From the NCBI RefSeq assembly GCF_037996825.1, contig NZ_JBBNAC010000001.1, positions 248,001 through 312,000 of the forward strand: a stretch of DNA of 64,000 nt. The letters are read 5' to 3'. Positions 34,108-42,916 of this stretch are shown piece by piece. The translations under genes and the position numbers were made by a program. This DNA is from Bdellovibrio sp. BCCA. GTDB lineage: Bacteria > Bdellovibrionota > Bdellovibrionia > Bdellovibrionales > Bdellovibrionaceae. Position 1 is the first letter of the stretch; each line of letters starts with the position of its first letter. The notes under the pieces were generated by a model, which was given only the letters and a program-made list of their open reading frames with translations, searched no databases and was not told the origin of the DNA.

Positions 34108-36131
34108 AGAAAAAAAATTTCATTTGTTCATTAGCAGCTATTTTAGGGGGAGGCGCTCTTTGTGTGGGCGCGTTCTTCCAGACCAATCCTGCAATTGAAT
34201 CGTTTGAAAATGTAAAATCGTCGTACCGAAGTTCCGAATTGTTTCTTTTAGATCGAGACGGAAAACCTTTACATCAGTGGCGGCAAAATACCCGTGAACG
34301 TACTTTTATGTGGAGTGCGCTTAAGGATATTTCTCCGGCAATGATTTCGGCTGTTTTGAAATCCGAAGATCAGAATTTTTATGAGCACAGTGGTGCCGAT
34401 AGCAAAGCTTTGATTGCAAGCTTATACCAACGCCTTTTCAAAAATTCATCTCGTGGAGGCAGTACGATCACGATGCAGGTACTTAAGCTCACCACGACAG
34501 ATAAAAAAGTCTATCAGGGTGTTACGGGAAAGCTCAGACAAATTGTCGCTGCTTACAAGCTAGAGTCACAATGGACAAAAGAGCAAATTCTTGAAGCGTA
34601 TTTAAATTTAGTCCCTTTCCGAGGCGAATACCGCGGACTGAGCAGTATTTCGTGGACGCTTTTTGATAAAAGACCTCAGGGTTTAACTTTAAAAGAGGCA
34701 ACACTTCTTTCTGTTTTAATTCGCTCACCGAATGCAAAGCCCCCAGAGTGGGCGCAAAGAGCTTGCTGGCAAGAGCCTTCGTTATGCGCAGAATTTCAAG
34801 CTAGCATAGCAGAGCTGGTGCAAAAATCCGCGGCCCCGCTTTCACAGCAGTACGCTTTGCATTTAGCACAGAAACTCAGCTCAACAGGTGCGCACGGCGA
34901 AGTTATCACGAGTCTACAAAAAGATTTGCAAGTTTATGCTCAAGAAATCATAGCATCACAGCTCCGCAGTCTTGAAAGTCAAAACGTACACAACGCTGCC
35001 GTTCTGGTGATTGAAAATAAAACGGGTCAAGTGTGGGCATACATCAGCAGCGAGGGAAGTGATAAGAAATCTTCTTATGTCGATGGAATTCAAGCTCTTC
35101 GTCAGGCGGGGTCGACGCTCAAACCGTTCTTGTATGCGACAGCGTTTGAAAAAAATCTTCTCCATGCTGAGTCTTGGATTGAGGATTCCGCAGTGGATAT
35201 TGTTTTTGATCGGGGAGTTTACAAGCCACAAAATCACGACAGACAGTTTTACGGTTGGGTGAAAGTAAAAACGGCCTTGGCGTCTTCGCTTAATGTTCCG
35301 GCCGTGAAAGTGTTTAAGCTTCTTAATGACGATTCTTTTTGGTCCAAACTTAAAGACATGAACTTTCGTGAGCTTAAAGAGCCAGACCATTATGGACCCG
35401 CATTGGCTCTCGGTGTGGCTGATGTGACATTGGAAGATCTCACACAAGCTTATAGAACTTTGGCGCAAAAAGGGGTTTATTCTCCTTTGCGTTTTGATTT
35501 AAAAACAGACAGCACAAACGAGAAAAGAATATTCACCGAAGAAAGTGCCAAAGAAGTGGCGCAGATTATTTCACAAAGTGAAAACCGCGCTTTGGGATTT
35601 GGTTTAGATTCTGCCTTGTCACTGCAAGGGGCGTCGGTAAAAACAGGCACAAGCAAAGACATGCGTGACAACTGGTGTGTCGGTTTTAATTCGCGCTTCA
35701 CCGTCGGTGTTTGGGTTGGCAATTTCTCAGGTGAGCCGATGTGGAATGTAATGGGTATTAGCGGCGCTGCGCCCATCTGGAAAAAAGTGATGGAGTGGCT
35801 TTACGAAAAGTATCCAGATACGGAAGTTTCACTTGCTCCTGTTGCGCAAAATAAAACAAATAAGGCACCTCAAGTGTATCCAAATGCGCGTATCGTTTAT
35901 CCGCAAGATGGCATGGTGCTCGCTTTAGATCCGGCGATTCCGTCTGTGAATCAAAAGATGCCTCTTTTGGTTGAGGGTCCCAAAGCACACACGCTTCACT
36001 GGAAAATTGATGGCAAAAGCAAAGTCTCGGCCCATCAAGCGTATCTGTGGACGCCTTCGCTTGGAAAACACACCTTTGAGCTCTATCAAGACAATGAGCT
36101 CAAAGGATCTGTTCAAGTTCTAGTGAAATAA
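34104..36131 (+). CDS. pbpC: Penicillin-binding protein 1C
   Basis: This is a bifunctional peptidoglycan synthase anchored by one N-terminal helix. The GTG at 34104 overlaps the A2M stop as GTGA and gives MKKKNFICSL. An in-frame ATG at 34089 is the alternative. The GT51 domain carries the catalytic Glu in SEDQNFYEHSGAD. The transpeptidase has GSTLKP (SxxK), SSLN (SxN) and KTGTS (KTG). The C-terminal BiPBP_C domain starts near RIVYPQDG. PBP1C pairs with A2M in many Gram-negatives. It ends 1 nt before the convergent OsmC gene. Confidence 0.95.
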   Translation: MKKKNFICSLAAILGGGALCVGAFFQTNPAIESFENVKSSYRSSELFLLDRDGKPLHQWRQNTRERTFMWSALKDISPAMISAVLKSEDQNFYEHSGADSKALIASLYQRLFKNSSRGGSTITMQVLKLTTTDKKVYQGVTGKLRQIVAAYKLESQWTKEQILEAYLNLVPFRGEYRGLSSISWTLFDKRPQGLTLKEATLLSVLIRSPNAKPPEWAQRACWQEPSLCAEFQASIAELVQKSAAPLSQQYALHLAQKLSSTGAHGEVITSLQKDLQVYAQEIIASQLRSLESQNVHNAAVLVIENKTGQVWAYISSEGSDKKSSYVDGIQALRQAGSTLKPFLYATAFEKNLLHAESWIEDSAVDIVFDRGVYKPQNHDRQFYGWVKVKTALASSLNVPAVKVFKLLNDDSFWSKLKDMNFRELKEPDHYGPALALGVADVTLEDLTQAYRTLAQKGVYSPLRFDLKTDSTNEKRIFTEESAKEVAQIISQSENRALGFGLDSALSLQGASVKTGTSKDMRDNWCVGFNSRFTVGVWVGNFSGEPMWNVMGISGAAPIWKKVMEWLYEKYPDTEVSLAPVAQNKTNKAPQVYPNARIVYPQDGMVLALDPAIPSVNQKMPLLVEGPKAHTLHWKIDGKSKVSAHQAYLWTPSLGKHTFELYQDNELKGSVQVLVK

Positions 36132-36539
36132 TTAGATATCGTAGTGGAAGACAACAGGAAGTTGCAGCTCTGGGTGAAGGCTTAGCTTCACGGGGCAATT
36201 TAAAGCAATCGTCTCAAGTTTCTTACGATAATCGTGCGGCACACTTTGCGGAAGATGCAAAGTCACTGTGAGTTTGGCAATACGACGGGGACTTGCGTGC
36301 ATTTCTTTTTCAACACTCACGCGAGAACCTTTGAGCTCAACGCCATCTTTATCTGCGGCGATCGACATGACTGTAAGCATGCAGCTTCCAGTCGCAGCCC
36401 CAACCAGATCTGTGGGAGAAAAGAGTTCGCCTTTTCCATTGTTGTCTTTGGGAGCATCAGTACCGATATGGGCACCTGAAGGCTCATGCGTGATTTCGCA
36501 ATGTTTTTGGCCTTGATAAACGGCGGACATTTTAACCAT
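36132..36539 (-). CDS. OsmC-family peroxiredoxin-like protein
   Basis: The 135-residue OsmC/Ohr-fold protein has a conserved first cysteine in TGSCMLTVM and a second in ALNCPVKL. Family members reduce organic hydroperoxides with this Cys pair. It lies 9 nt after the receiver-domain gene on the same strand, making it the fourth member of the HPt-kinase-receiver operon. It has its own AGGAG site. The link between a peroxidase-like enzyme and a phosphorelay is unusual. Confidence 0.9.
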   Translation of the reverse strand: MVKMSAVYQGQKHCEITHEPSGAHIGTDAPKDNNGKGELFSPTDLVGAATGSCMLTVMSIAADKDGVELKGSRVSVEKEMHASPRRIAKLTVTLHLPQSVPHDYRKKLETIALNCPVKLSLHPELQLPVVFHYDI

Positions 36540-36548
36540 GAAAAACTC

Positions 36549-37055
36549 CTAATTCGAGGACGATGACATCTCTTCGATGATTTTGCGCAAGCGCATCTCA
36601 GAAGATTTAGACATGTCCGTGTAGATCTTGCGAAGGTGACTGGAGCGGACCGGATCGTTTTTAGAAGCTTTCATTTCACGGCCGAATTTCAAAGCGGCAC
36701 AAACACTTTCGATAACCAATTTTCGTTTTGAATCTTTGGTGATAAAATCAAAAGCGCCCAATGAAAGAGCTTCGAGAGCGCGGGAGTGATCACCATGAGC
36801 TGTCAAAACCACGAACGGTGTCATCTGTCCCAAAGAACGAACATAAGCTAAAAATTTAAGTCCGTTCATTTGCGGCATTTCGATATCGGAAAGAATGGTA
36901 TCGAACTCTTGAGATTTCACGTATTGCAAAGCTGCAGCTCCGTTTTCAGCTTCAACAATCTCGTCGACGAATTCTTTTAAGAAGTGCTTAAGGAGCTCAC
37001 GAATATCGGCGTCGTCTTCAACAATCAGTAGACGGCTTTTTTCTTCTGTGCCCAT
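36549..37055 (-). CDS. Response regulator, receiver domain only
   Basis: The 168-residue protein has a receiver domain (about 8-125) with acidic pocket E13-D14-D15, phosphoacceptor Asp57 (LSDIEMP), the Thr switch in VLTAH and Lys in FITKD. The remaining ~40 residues are a charged helix without a DNA-binding or enzyme domain. It probably acts by protein contact or as a phosphorelay intermediate. Spaced 9 nt from both neighbours, it should receive phosphate from the HPt protein or the adjacent hybrid kinase. Confidence 0.93.
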   Translation of the reverse strand: MGTEEKSRLLIVEDDADIRELLKHFLKEFVDEIVEAENGAAALQYVKSQEFDTILSDIEMPQMNGLKFLAYVRSLGQMTPFVVLTAHGDHSRALEALSLGAFDFITKDSKRKLVIESVCAALKFGREMKASKNDPVRSSHLRKIYTDMSKSSEMRLRKIIEEMSSSSN

Positions 37056-37064
37056 GAAGTCCTC

Positions 37065-40000
37065 CTATAATGAGTAGCGATTGATCACTCCTAACAACGT
37101 ATCCTTTTTGAAAGGTTTGGCGATATGATCGTCACAACCCGCACGCAAGGATTTTTGTCGGTCCTCAGAAAGGGCGTGAGCAGTTAGCGCGATGATCGGA
37201 GTGTGTTGTTTGTGGTTTTCATCTTCCCACTTACGAATCTTATCCGTCGCCGCATACCCATCCATTTCTGGCATTTGCACGTCCATAAAGACGATATCAA
37301 ACTGCCCTGACTTTATCTTATCTATAGCTTCAAGTCCATTCTCAGCTTCAATAATTTCGTAAGGACCGTTTTTGAGGTAGTGCGTGAAGAGAGTGCGATT
37401 GTCTTCCGTGTCATCGGCGATCAAGATGCGAATTTTTTTATCGGGGTCGCGTTGTTTGTAGGGAAGGAAGTCCATCTCTCCCCCATGCAGGTGAAGAGGT
37501 TTGTGAGTGACAGGGTTGTAGACCTGTTCACGATAAGGAATAGTGAAAAAGAACGTGGTTCCCATGTTTTCGCGGCTCTTAAACCAGATTTGCCCCCCCA
37601 TAAGCTCAACAAGACTCTTGGAAATGGCAAGGCCCAGTCCAGTTCCGCCATAACGTCGAGTGATGGAGCTGTCAGCCTGCGAGAATTTTTGGAAAATCAA
37701 ATGCTGCTTGTTTGAAGGAATTCCGACGCCGGAATCGCTCACACTCACCATGAGTGTGTCCTTTTTTGACGGATTTTTACTCACGGAAACTCGGATGTAG
37801 CCCGTTTCGGTGAATTTTAAAGAGTTGCTGACAAGATTGATCAGAACTTGTCTTAACTTATTTGGATCCCCCATAAGGTATGGAGAAATTCCCGCAGTCA
37901 TTTCAAAGGAATAGTTAATTCCTTTTTCCAAAGCGCGAGGCTTCATCATTTCTTCGACATCAATCATCAGTTTCTTCAAATCAAAAGGAATATTTTCGAT
38001 AGAGACTTCACCGGCCTCAATTTTCGACAGATCCAAAATATCATTGATCAGGGCCATTAAAACTTCACCAGCTTTGCAAAAGATAGTGACGTAATATTGT
38101 TGGTCCTGATTTAGTTTTGTTTCTTTTAAAAGCTCCGCCATCCCCATGATGGCATTCATGGGTGTACGGATTTCGTGGCTCATACGCGCAAGAAATTCGG
38201 ATTTGGCCTGTGAGGATTTCAAGGCATCATTTTTAGCAGCAATCAAAGATTGCTCTACGCGGCGAAGTTCTGTGATGTCTTGAGTTGTACCATACATAAA
38301 TAATGGATTTCCATAGTCGTCGTATTCGGTGCGACCTTGCGCACGAACCCAGATGATGTCTCCGGTGTCTTTCTTTTTTAAACGGAAATCTAAGTTAAAA
38401 GGCTGGATATTTTGGTGAGCCTCATGAAGGGCGTCATCAAAAATCTCAAGGTCTTCAGAAAGTATCAGCGACCGAAACAGCTCAAAGGTAGGAAGAGTTG
38501 TGGCCGGATCCAGTCCCAATATGTGAAACTCCTCTTCAGACCAAAGACATTTTCCCGTGGAAATATCCCAACGGAAGGAGCCGGTTTTTGAAAGAGACTG
38601 TGACTCTTTCAAAAGTTCCTCTTTGAGTTTGAGTTCCTTTTCGATCTCTTTTTTCCAGCGAATATCCCGTCCCACGACAACTAAAGTGGGATGGGAGTTC
38701 TTGGAATTTTTTAAAAGAGCCCAGGAAAGATCCAGAGGAATTTTTTCTCCAGAAATTTTCTTAAGCGTGCCTTCCATCGAAAGGGCTTGCGTGCTTTCGC
38801 TGTGTTCTAACGATGAAAGAATTTGTGAGTAGTCCGTATCGATCCACATCTGCAAATCCGTGCCTTTGAGAGAAGCAGCGGCAAGACCTAACATCTCGGA
38901 GGCCGCAGGATTAAGGTCACGAATCAGAATGTGAACTTTATCTTCGACGGAGTGGCTGATTTCAACAACAAAGAACGCTTCGTGAATGGATTGCACCGTG
39001 TTTTCTAAAAAGTCTTTTTGTGTCTTGATTTCTGAAAGTTGACGGGAAACTTCGTGAAAATGGTCCGACAGACTTTTGAATTCACCTCTTTGTTCCGGAA
39101 GCTTTTCAGAAAAATCCAATGAAGCTAATTTTTGAAGACCTTGATTTAAAGACTGCAAGGGTTGAAACATACGGCGTGAGAAAATATATGCTGACGCCAA
39201 GGCCAGCGCACCAATAACCAAAATAAAAAGAACCAAAGGAAGAATCTTATTTGTTAAAGGAACCAAGGCTTCTTGAGCGCTGACCTTTGCAATAATAATC
39301 CATTCGGTGTTTCCCGGCAGAACTGCTTTACCGACCGACTGCACGGCTTTGTTCCCAGCATAGTCCGTTGTTGTTTCAATGATGTCATGATTCTGTAAAT
39401 AATTTTTTAAATCGTCTTGGGGAAGTCCAATGCTCAAAGCCGTGGAGTGACTGCGACGGACAAGTTCCGCGTTGTTTACTGAAGATTCGTGCTTTTGGTA
39501 GCTGCTTAGAAACTTATCGGGACTTTCAAAGAAAGCTCGGGCGTTGTTGCGCATCAATCCGTCGCTTCCAAAGGCAACAACCTCGCCGGTTTTTCTTAAC
39601 CCTAAACTTTCCCAATCGTGTTGGTTGCTCAAAATGTCGTCGACACGTTCAATGGGAATTTGAAACACCAGAGTGCCAATATAACTGGATTGAGAAAAAA
39701 GCGGAGTCACCAGAAATCCGACGGGCAAACTCCAAAAATGTGTCAGCGGAGAAAAATCAAAAAACTTAGTGGCTCCTTGTGAAGCATTCATTGACCAGCG
39801 AAATGCTTGTGCCAGACGTGAGTTTGCAAAAGTGCCCGAGAGCAGATTTGCTCCCATATCCAATTCTTTTTTGACCGTATAAACGACGTTTCCCTGAGGA
39901 TCTATCAGAATCACATCACTGAGTTCCAAACGGTTCCACAGTGACGTCATAGAGGGATGAAGAAGTTCATGACTTTTAAAGTAAGATAAAGAACGGTTTG

Positions 40001-40454
40001 AAGATTTAATAACTTCGTGAGGCATTTTATTTTGAGCGACGGCTTCTTGAATAAAATGAGCTTGAAGAAAAACTGCACTAGGAGACATTTGTCCGAGAAC
40101 TCTTGAAAGTTCAGAAACTTCGGGATTGTTGTTGGCGCGAATAATGATGGATCGCCAGGCACTTTCGCTTCCGTGACTGCGCAGCCAGGCGCGAATTTGT
40201 TCCTGATCTCGGGCTGAGTGTTGAAAAAACTCTCTCAGAGATTTTTTTTCCGCCGTCGTAAGAAGGGAATCATTTAAATAAGAAAAATCTTTTTGCAGCT
40301 CTTTGGTTTTAAACTGCCGGATTTGAATCAATTTTTCTTGGGTGCCTTCCAGTAATGAAGAAACACCCATTTGATAACCAACGATTCCCGCCACCAGCAG
40401 TGTACCTAAAACAAGGGACGCGGTAAAAAGGAAAAGGCGGCTCCGATGAGTCAT
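37065..40454 (-). CDS. Hybrid sensor histidine kinase (Cache-HAMP-PAS-PAS-HK-REC)
   Basis: The 1129-residue inner-membrane sensor has one helix near 6-27 and a large periplasmic domain (about 30-400, Cache-like). A second helix lies about 405-428, followed by a HAMP-like segment. Two PAS domains follow (about 480-610 and 620-740, the second of PAS_3 type with FRWDISTGKCLWSEEEF). The HisKA box has His760 (RMSHEIRTPMN). The ATPase domain (NLVSNSLKF, DSGVGIP, GGTGLGLAI) precedes a C-terminal receiver (MDVQMPEMDG). It would pass phosphate His-Asp internally, then to the HPt protein encoded 9 nt upstream. The ligand is unknown. A PhnD-like lipoprotein is encoded divergently nearby. Confidence 0.95.
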   Translation of the reverse strand: MTHRSRLFLFTASLVLGTLLVAGIVGYQMGVSSLLEGTQEKLIQIRQFKTKELQKDFSYLNDSLLTTAEKKSLREFFQHSARDQEQIRAWLRSHGSESAWRSIIIRANNNPEVSELSRVLGQMSPSAVFLQAHFIQEAVAQNKMPHEVIKSSNRSLSYFKSHELLHPSMTSLWNRLELSDVILIDPQGNVVYTVKKELDMGANLLSGTFANSRLAQAFRWSMNASQGATKFFDFSPLTHFWSLPVGFLVTPLFSQSSYIGTLVFQIPIERVDDILSNQHDWESLGLRKTGEVVAFGSDGLMRNNARAFFESPDKFLSSYQKHESSVNNAELVRRSHSTALSIGLPQDDLKNYLQNHDIIETTTDYAGNKAVQSVGKAVLPGNTEWIIIAKVSAQEALVPLTNKILPLVLFILVIGALALASAYIFSRRMFQPLQSLNQGLQKLASLDFSEKLPEQRGEFKSLSDHFHEVSRQLSEIKTQKDFLENTVQSIHEAFFVVEISHSVEDKVHILIRDLNPAASEMLGLAAASLKGTDLQMWIDTDYSQILSSLEHSESTQALSMEGTLKKISGEKIPLDLSWALLKNSKNSHPTLVVVGRDIRWKKEIEKELKLKEELLKESQSLSKTGSFRWDISTGKCLWSEEEFHILGLDPATTLPTFELFRSLILSEDLEIFDDALHEAHQNIQPFNLDFRLKKKDTGDIIWVRAQGRTEYDDYGNPLFMYGTTQDITELRRVEQSLIAAKNDALKSSQAKSEFLARMSHEIRTPMNAIMGMAELLKETKLNQDQQYYVTIFCKAGEVLMALINDILDLSKIEAGEVSIENIPFDLKKLMIDVEEMMKPRALEKGINYSFEMTAGISPYLMGDPNKLRQVLINLVSNSLKFTETGYIRVSVSKNPSKKDTLMVSVSDSGVGIPSNKQHLIFQKFSQADSSITRRYGGTGLGLAISKSLVELMGGQIWFKSRENMGTTFFFTIPYREQVYNPVTHKPLHLHGGEMDFLPYKQRDPDKKIRILIADDTEDNRTLFTHYLKNGPYEIIEAENGLEAIDKIKSGQFDIVFMDVQMPEMDGYAATDKIRKWEDENHKQHTPIIALTAHALSEDRQKSLRAGCDDHIAKPFKKDTLLGVINRYSL

Positions 40455-40463
40455 AAACTCCTG

Positions 40464-40775
40464 TTACATAGACACGTAATGAATCTCAACGTTCAGAAAG
40501 TGTATTCTCATTTGCTTTACCAAATCCTTCAGTGGAGTTGCATCGTTCGCTTTCGCCGCTTTTTCCATTTGCGCCGCTAAATTGCTTAACTCGTTAAAAC
40601 CATAGCCCGCCGCTGCTCCTTTGATTTTGTGAGCAAGCTGTGCAATGGCGACAAGATCATTCTTCTCCACAAGCTGCTCTAGAGACTCGATATCTTTTTT
40701 TCGATTCTCAACAAATTGTGGAATCAGATCCTGCAAATCAGCATCTATTTCGACCTTCACTTTTGGCATTTCCAT
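40464..40775 (-). CDS. HPt phosphotransfer protein
   Basis: The 103-residue all-helical protein carries the HPt motif AHKIKGAAAGYGF with the phosphorylatable His. It should shuttle phosphate between the hybrid kinase receiver and the stand-alone receiver encoded downstream. It is first in the operon, with an AAGGAG site before the ATG. The full phosphorelay set (kinase, HPt, receiver) in one operon makes the assignment firm. Confidence 0.93.
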   Translation of the reverse strand: MEMPKVKVEIDADLQDLIPQFVENRKKDIESLEQLVEKNDLVAIAQLAHKIKGAAAGYGFNELSNLAAQMEKAAKANDATPLKDLVKQMRIHFLNVEIHYVSM

Positions 40776-40895
40776 GGACTCCTTATGCTCGATAAACCCT
40801 CACGTATACAAAGTATTTTAGTTTAGAAGAGTGTTTATTGCATACATTTAATAACGAGAGTAAATTCAAGAACATATATTCCAGGAGAAAGTCTT

Positions 40896-41789
40896 GTGGT
40901 GAAGAAAATACTCATCATCATGTCCTCGTGTTTCTTGTTGTCGTGCACTACAGAAAAGCAACTCGGAAACAAAGAAAATCCCATCCATTTCGCTCTTGTG
41001 CCTGGCCAAGATAGCGCTGTCTTGATGGAGAATGGAAAGATTTTAGAACAGTGGATTTTCCAGCAGACGGGTCTGTACGTAAAAGTGCAAGTGCCCGTGA
41101 GTTTCATTGCCGTTGTTGAGGCCTTGGGGTCTCAACGAGTGGACGGCGCGATTATGAATACGTTTGGTTATATCCTCGCTCATGATAAATATGGAGCGCG
41201 TGCTCGACTCATGGGTGCGAATTTGGGAGTTTCTGAATATCGCGGCCAGATCATCACAAAGAATCCTAAAATTAAAACCCTGCAAGATCTGAACGGAAAA
41301 AAATTCGCGTTTGTCGACCCTGCATCCACCTCGGGATATATTCTCGCGGCAAAAATGCTTAAGGATGAAAACGTGAAGCTGGGTGAAGTGATTTTTGCGG
41401 GAAAGCATGACAGCGTCGTAACCATGGTCTACCAGGGACGGGTCGATGCAGGGGCCACTTATCACACGCCGGATGAAAACGGTGAGCCTCAAGATGCTCG
41501 TCTTCTTGTTAAAGCCCAGTATCCTGACGTTTTTGAAAAAATACGAATCCTAAAAACAACCGATCCTATTCCCAGTGAGCCGGTGGTTTTTAGAAAGGAT
41601 TTTCCTAAAGAGTTGGAAGAGAAGATTATCGCTGCTTTGAAATCTTTCTCTTCAACTCCCGAGGGAGCCAAAGCGCTTAAAAAACTTTATCATCTGACGG
41701 GTTTTAAGGACTGCACGGACAAAGACTATGACCGAGTTCGCAAGATCCTTCTAGATCTCGGAAAAAAGGTCCAGGATCTGGTCAAATAG
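40896..41789 (+). CDS. PhnD-like solute-binding lipoprotein
   Basis: The start is GTG (or the next GTG) after CAGGAG. The 297-residue protein has a lipobox (FLLSC) and the type 2 periplasmic-binding fold of phosphonate/phosphite-binding proteins, including FVDPASTSGYILAAKML and the late DPIPSEPVVFRKD. No ABC permease or ATPase gene is nearby, so a transport role is doubtful. It diverges from the HPt-kinase operon, so it could be the periplasmic ligand sensor for that kinase. This is inference from position. Confidence 0.87.
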   Translation: MVKKILIIMSSCFLLSCTTEKQLGNKENPIHFALVPGQDSAVLMENGKILEQWIFQQTGLYVKVQVPVSFIAVVEALGSQRVDGAIMNTFGYILAHDKYGARARLMGANLGVSEYRGQIITKNPKIKTLQDLNGKKFAFVDPASTSGYILAAKMLKDENVKLGEVIFAGKHDSVVTMVYQGRVDAGATYHTPDENGEPQDARLLVKAQYPDVFEKIRILKTTDPIPSEPVVFRKDFPKELEEKIIAALKSFSSTPEGAKALKKLYHLTGFKDCTDKDYDRVRKILLDLGKKVQDLVK

Positions 41790-41794
41790 TGTCT

Positions 41795-41943
41795 TTAAAT
41801 GGGCCTGGCACGGCGGTCCTTGATAAATTCATCAGTTTCATGTTTAATACATTTATGCGCCATGCAACGTCTAAAAATCCTATTCTGAGATTTTGTTGCA
41901 GCAGAAAATTTCTGCTGACGGCCGCTTAGTTTCTTTTTTTCAT
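41795..41943 (-). other. Possible small protein requiring a -1 frameshift at A7
   Basis: On the minus strand ATG (41943-41941) is followed by seven A residues and quickly stops. If the reading frame slips -1 on the A-run, it continues for about 49 residues to TAA at 41797-41795. The shifted product is basic with CMAHKC and ends DEFIKDRRARPI. The conserved-looking part has its own ATG at 41863 (22 residues). No good ribosome-binding site is seen. It may be a decayed gene, a programmed frameshift or chance. Confidence 0.25.
41899..41917. promoter_or_regulatory. Palindrome upstream of rnk
   Basis: CAGCAGAAA and TTTCTGCTG flank one A, a near-perfect 19-bp inverted repeat about 75 bp before the rnk start. 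It could be an operator or a leader hairpin. No T-run follows. Confidence 0.4.
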
Positions 41944-41992
41944 CCTAAAATTTTAAATCTCATTACACACCATCTCTCTTAAGGAGGATTGT

Positions 41993-42397
41993 ATGACCAC
42001 AGAAAATCGCATTTTTATTACAGATCAAGATTATCACCGTTTAACTGCTTTAGTTTCTCAAGTGGAAGGCCAGTGGGCAGAAGCTTTAGAAGAAGAGCTG
42101 AGTCGTGCCAATGTGATTTCGCAAAAAGAAATCCCCCGCGACATTGTGACGATGAATTCTCGCGTAAAATTTTTAGATGAATCAACAGGAACAGAGAGCG
42201 AAATGACATTGGTGTATCCGCAGGACGCTAAACTGGAAGAAGGACGTATTTCTATTCTGGCTCCGGTGGGTATCGCTTTGTTGGGACTAAGCGCTGGACA
42301 ATCTATCAATTGGAAAATGCCTAATGGTGCGACGAAAAAACTTAAAGTGCAGGAAGTTGTTTATCAGCCGGAAGCTTCTGGACAGTTTGAGCTTTAA
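41993..42397 (+). CDS. rnk: Rnk-type nucleoside diphosphate kinase regulator
   Basis: The 134-residue protein has a short N-terminal coiled region and the GreA/GreB C-terminal FKBP-like fold (VYPQDAKLEEGRISILAPVGIALLGLSAGQSI) that defines Rnk. Rnk binds RNA polymerase like Gre factors and affects nucleotide pools. A strong AAGGAGG site lies before the ATG. It converges on the next gene with a 4-nt overlap. Confidence 0.92.
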   Translation: MTTENRIFITDQDYHRLTALVSQVEGQWAEALEEELSRANVISQKEIPRDIVTMNSRVKFLDESTGTESEMTLVYPQDAKLEEGRISILAPVGIALLGLSAGQSINWKMPNGATKKLKVQEVVYQPEASGQFEL

Positions 42398-42780
42398 TCG
42401 CGCAATTCAACGCAAATGAGCCCACGGCGTTCGGAATTTTTATTATAAGTCGCGTGGAACTCTCTGGAGCCTTGGCTATAAGAGAGTTGCGCGTCGACGC
42501 GAAGAGTGGGTGAATACCACAATTGCACGTAGGTTTGATTGTCTAAAAGCGGAATCTGATAAACTTTTGTTGGAGTGCTTTCGGTGACAATAAAATTCTG
42601 AATCAAATCGACTTTTCCCAATTCCATATTGGCAGCCGTATCGAAATATTTCTTCATACGGATTGAAGAAAATCCGTGAGGATCTTCTTCAAAGCGACAC
42701 GTGTACACCGAGCTTTCGTCAGCCAGAGCTGTCGCACTCAATAATGAAACAACAAAAAAGAAATGCATGAAGAATCTCAT
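42394..42780 (-). CDS. Small secreted protein of unknown function
   Basis: The 128-residue product has a signal peptide (MRFFMHFFFVVSLLSATALA; the start may be Met5). A predicted all-beta mature part follows with two cysteines (YTCRF and LICVEL) at its ends, probably a disulfide. No family is recognised. It is probably periplasmic and stands alone. Confidence 0.75.
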   Translation of the reverse strand: MRFFMHFFFVVSLLSATALADESSVYTCRFEEDPHGFSSIRMKKYFDTAANMELGKVDLIQNFIVTESTPTKVYQIPLLDNQTYVQLWYSPTLRVDAQLSYSQGSREFHATYNKNSERRGLICVELRD

Positions 42781-42916
42781 ACATTTCTTATCGAATTTCG
42801 CCTGAAGGACTTAACGACGGGACGCTGGTCTATAGACTAGAAAAATATATAAGGGCTGAGATTATGCATTTTGACTCTTACTTCCGCGCGCCTCATGCTC
42901 ACAGATGAGGTGAACT

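Noticed and set aside
34956-35468. Reverse-strand 170-codon frame inside pbpC
   Set aside because: Covers the transpeptidase domain of pbpC in antisense. Shadow.
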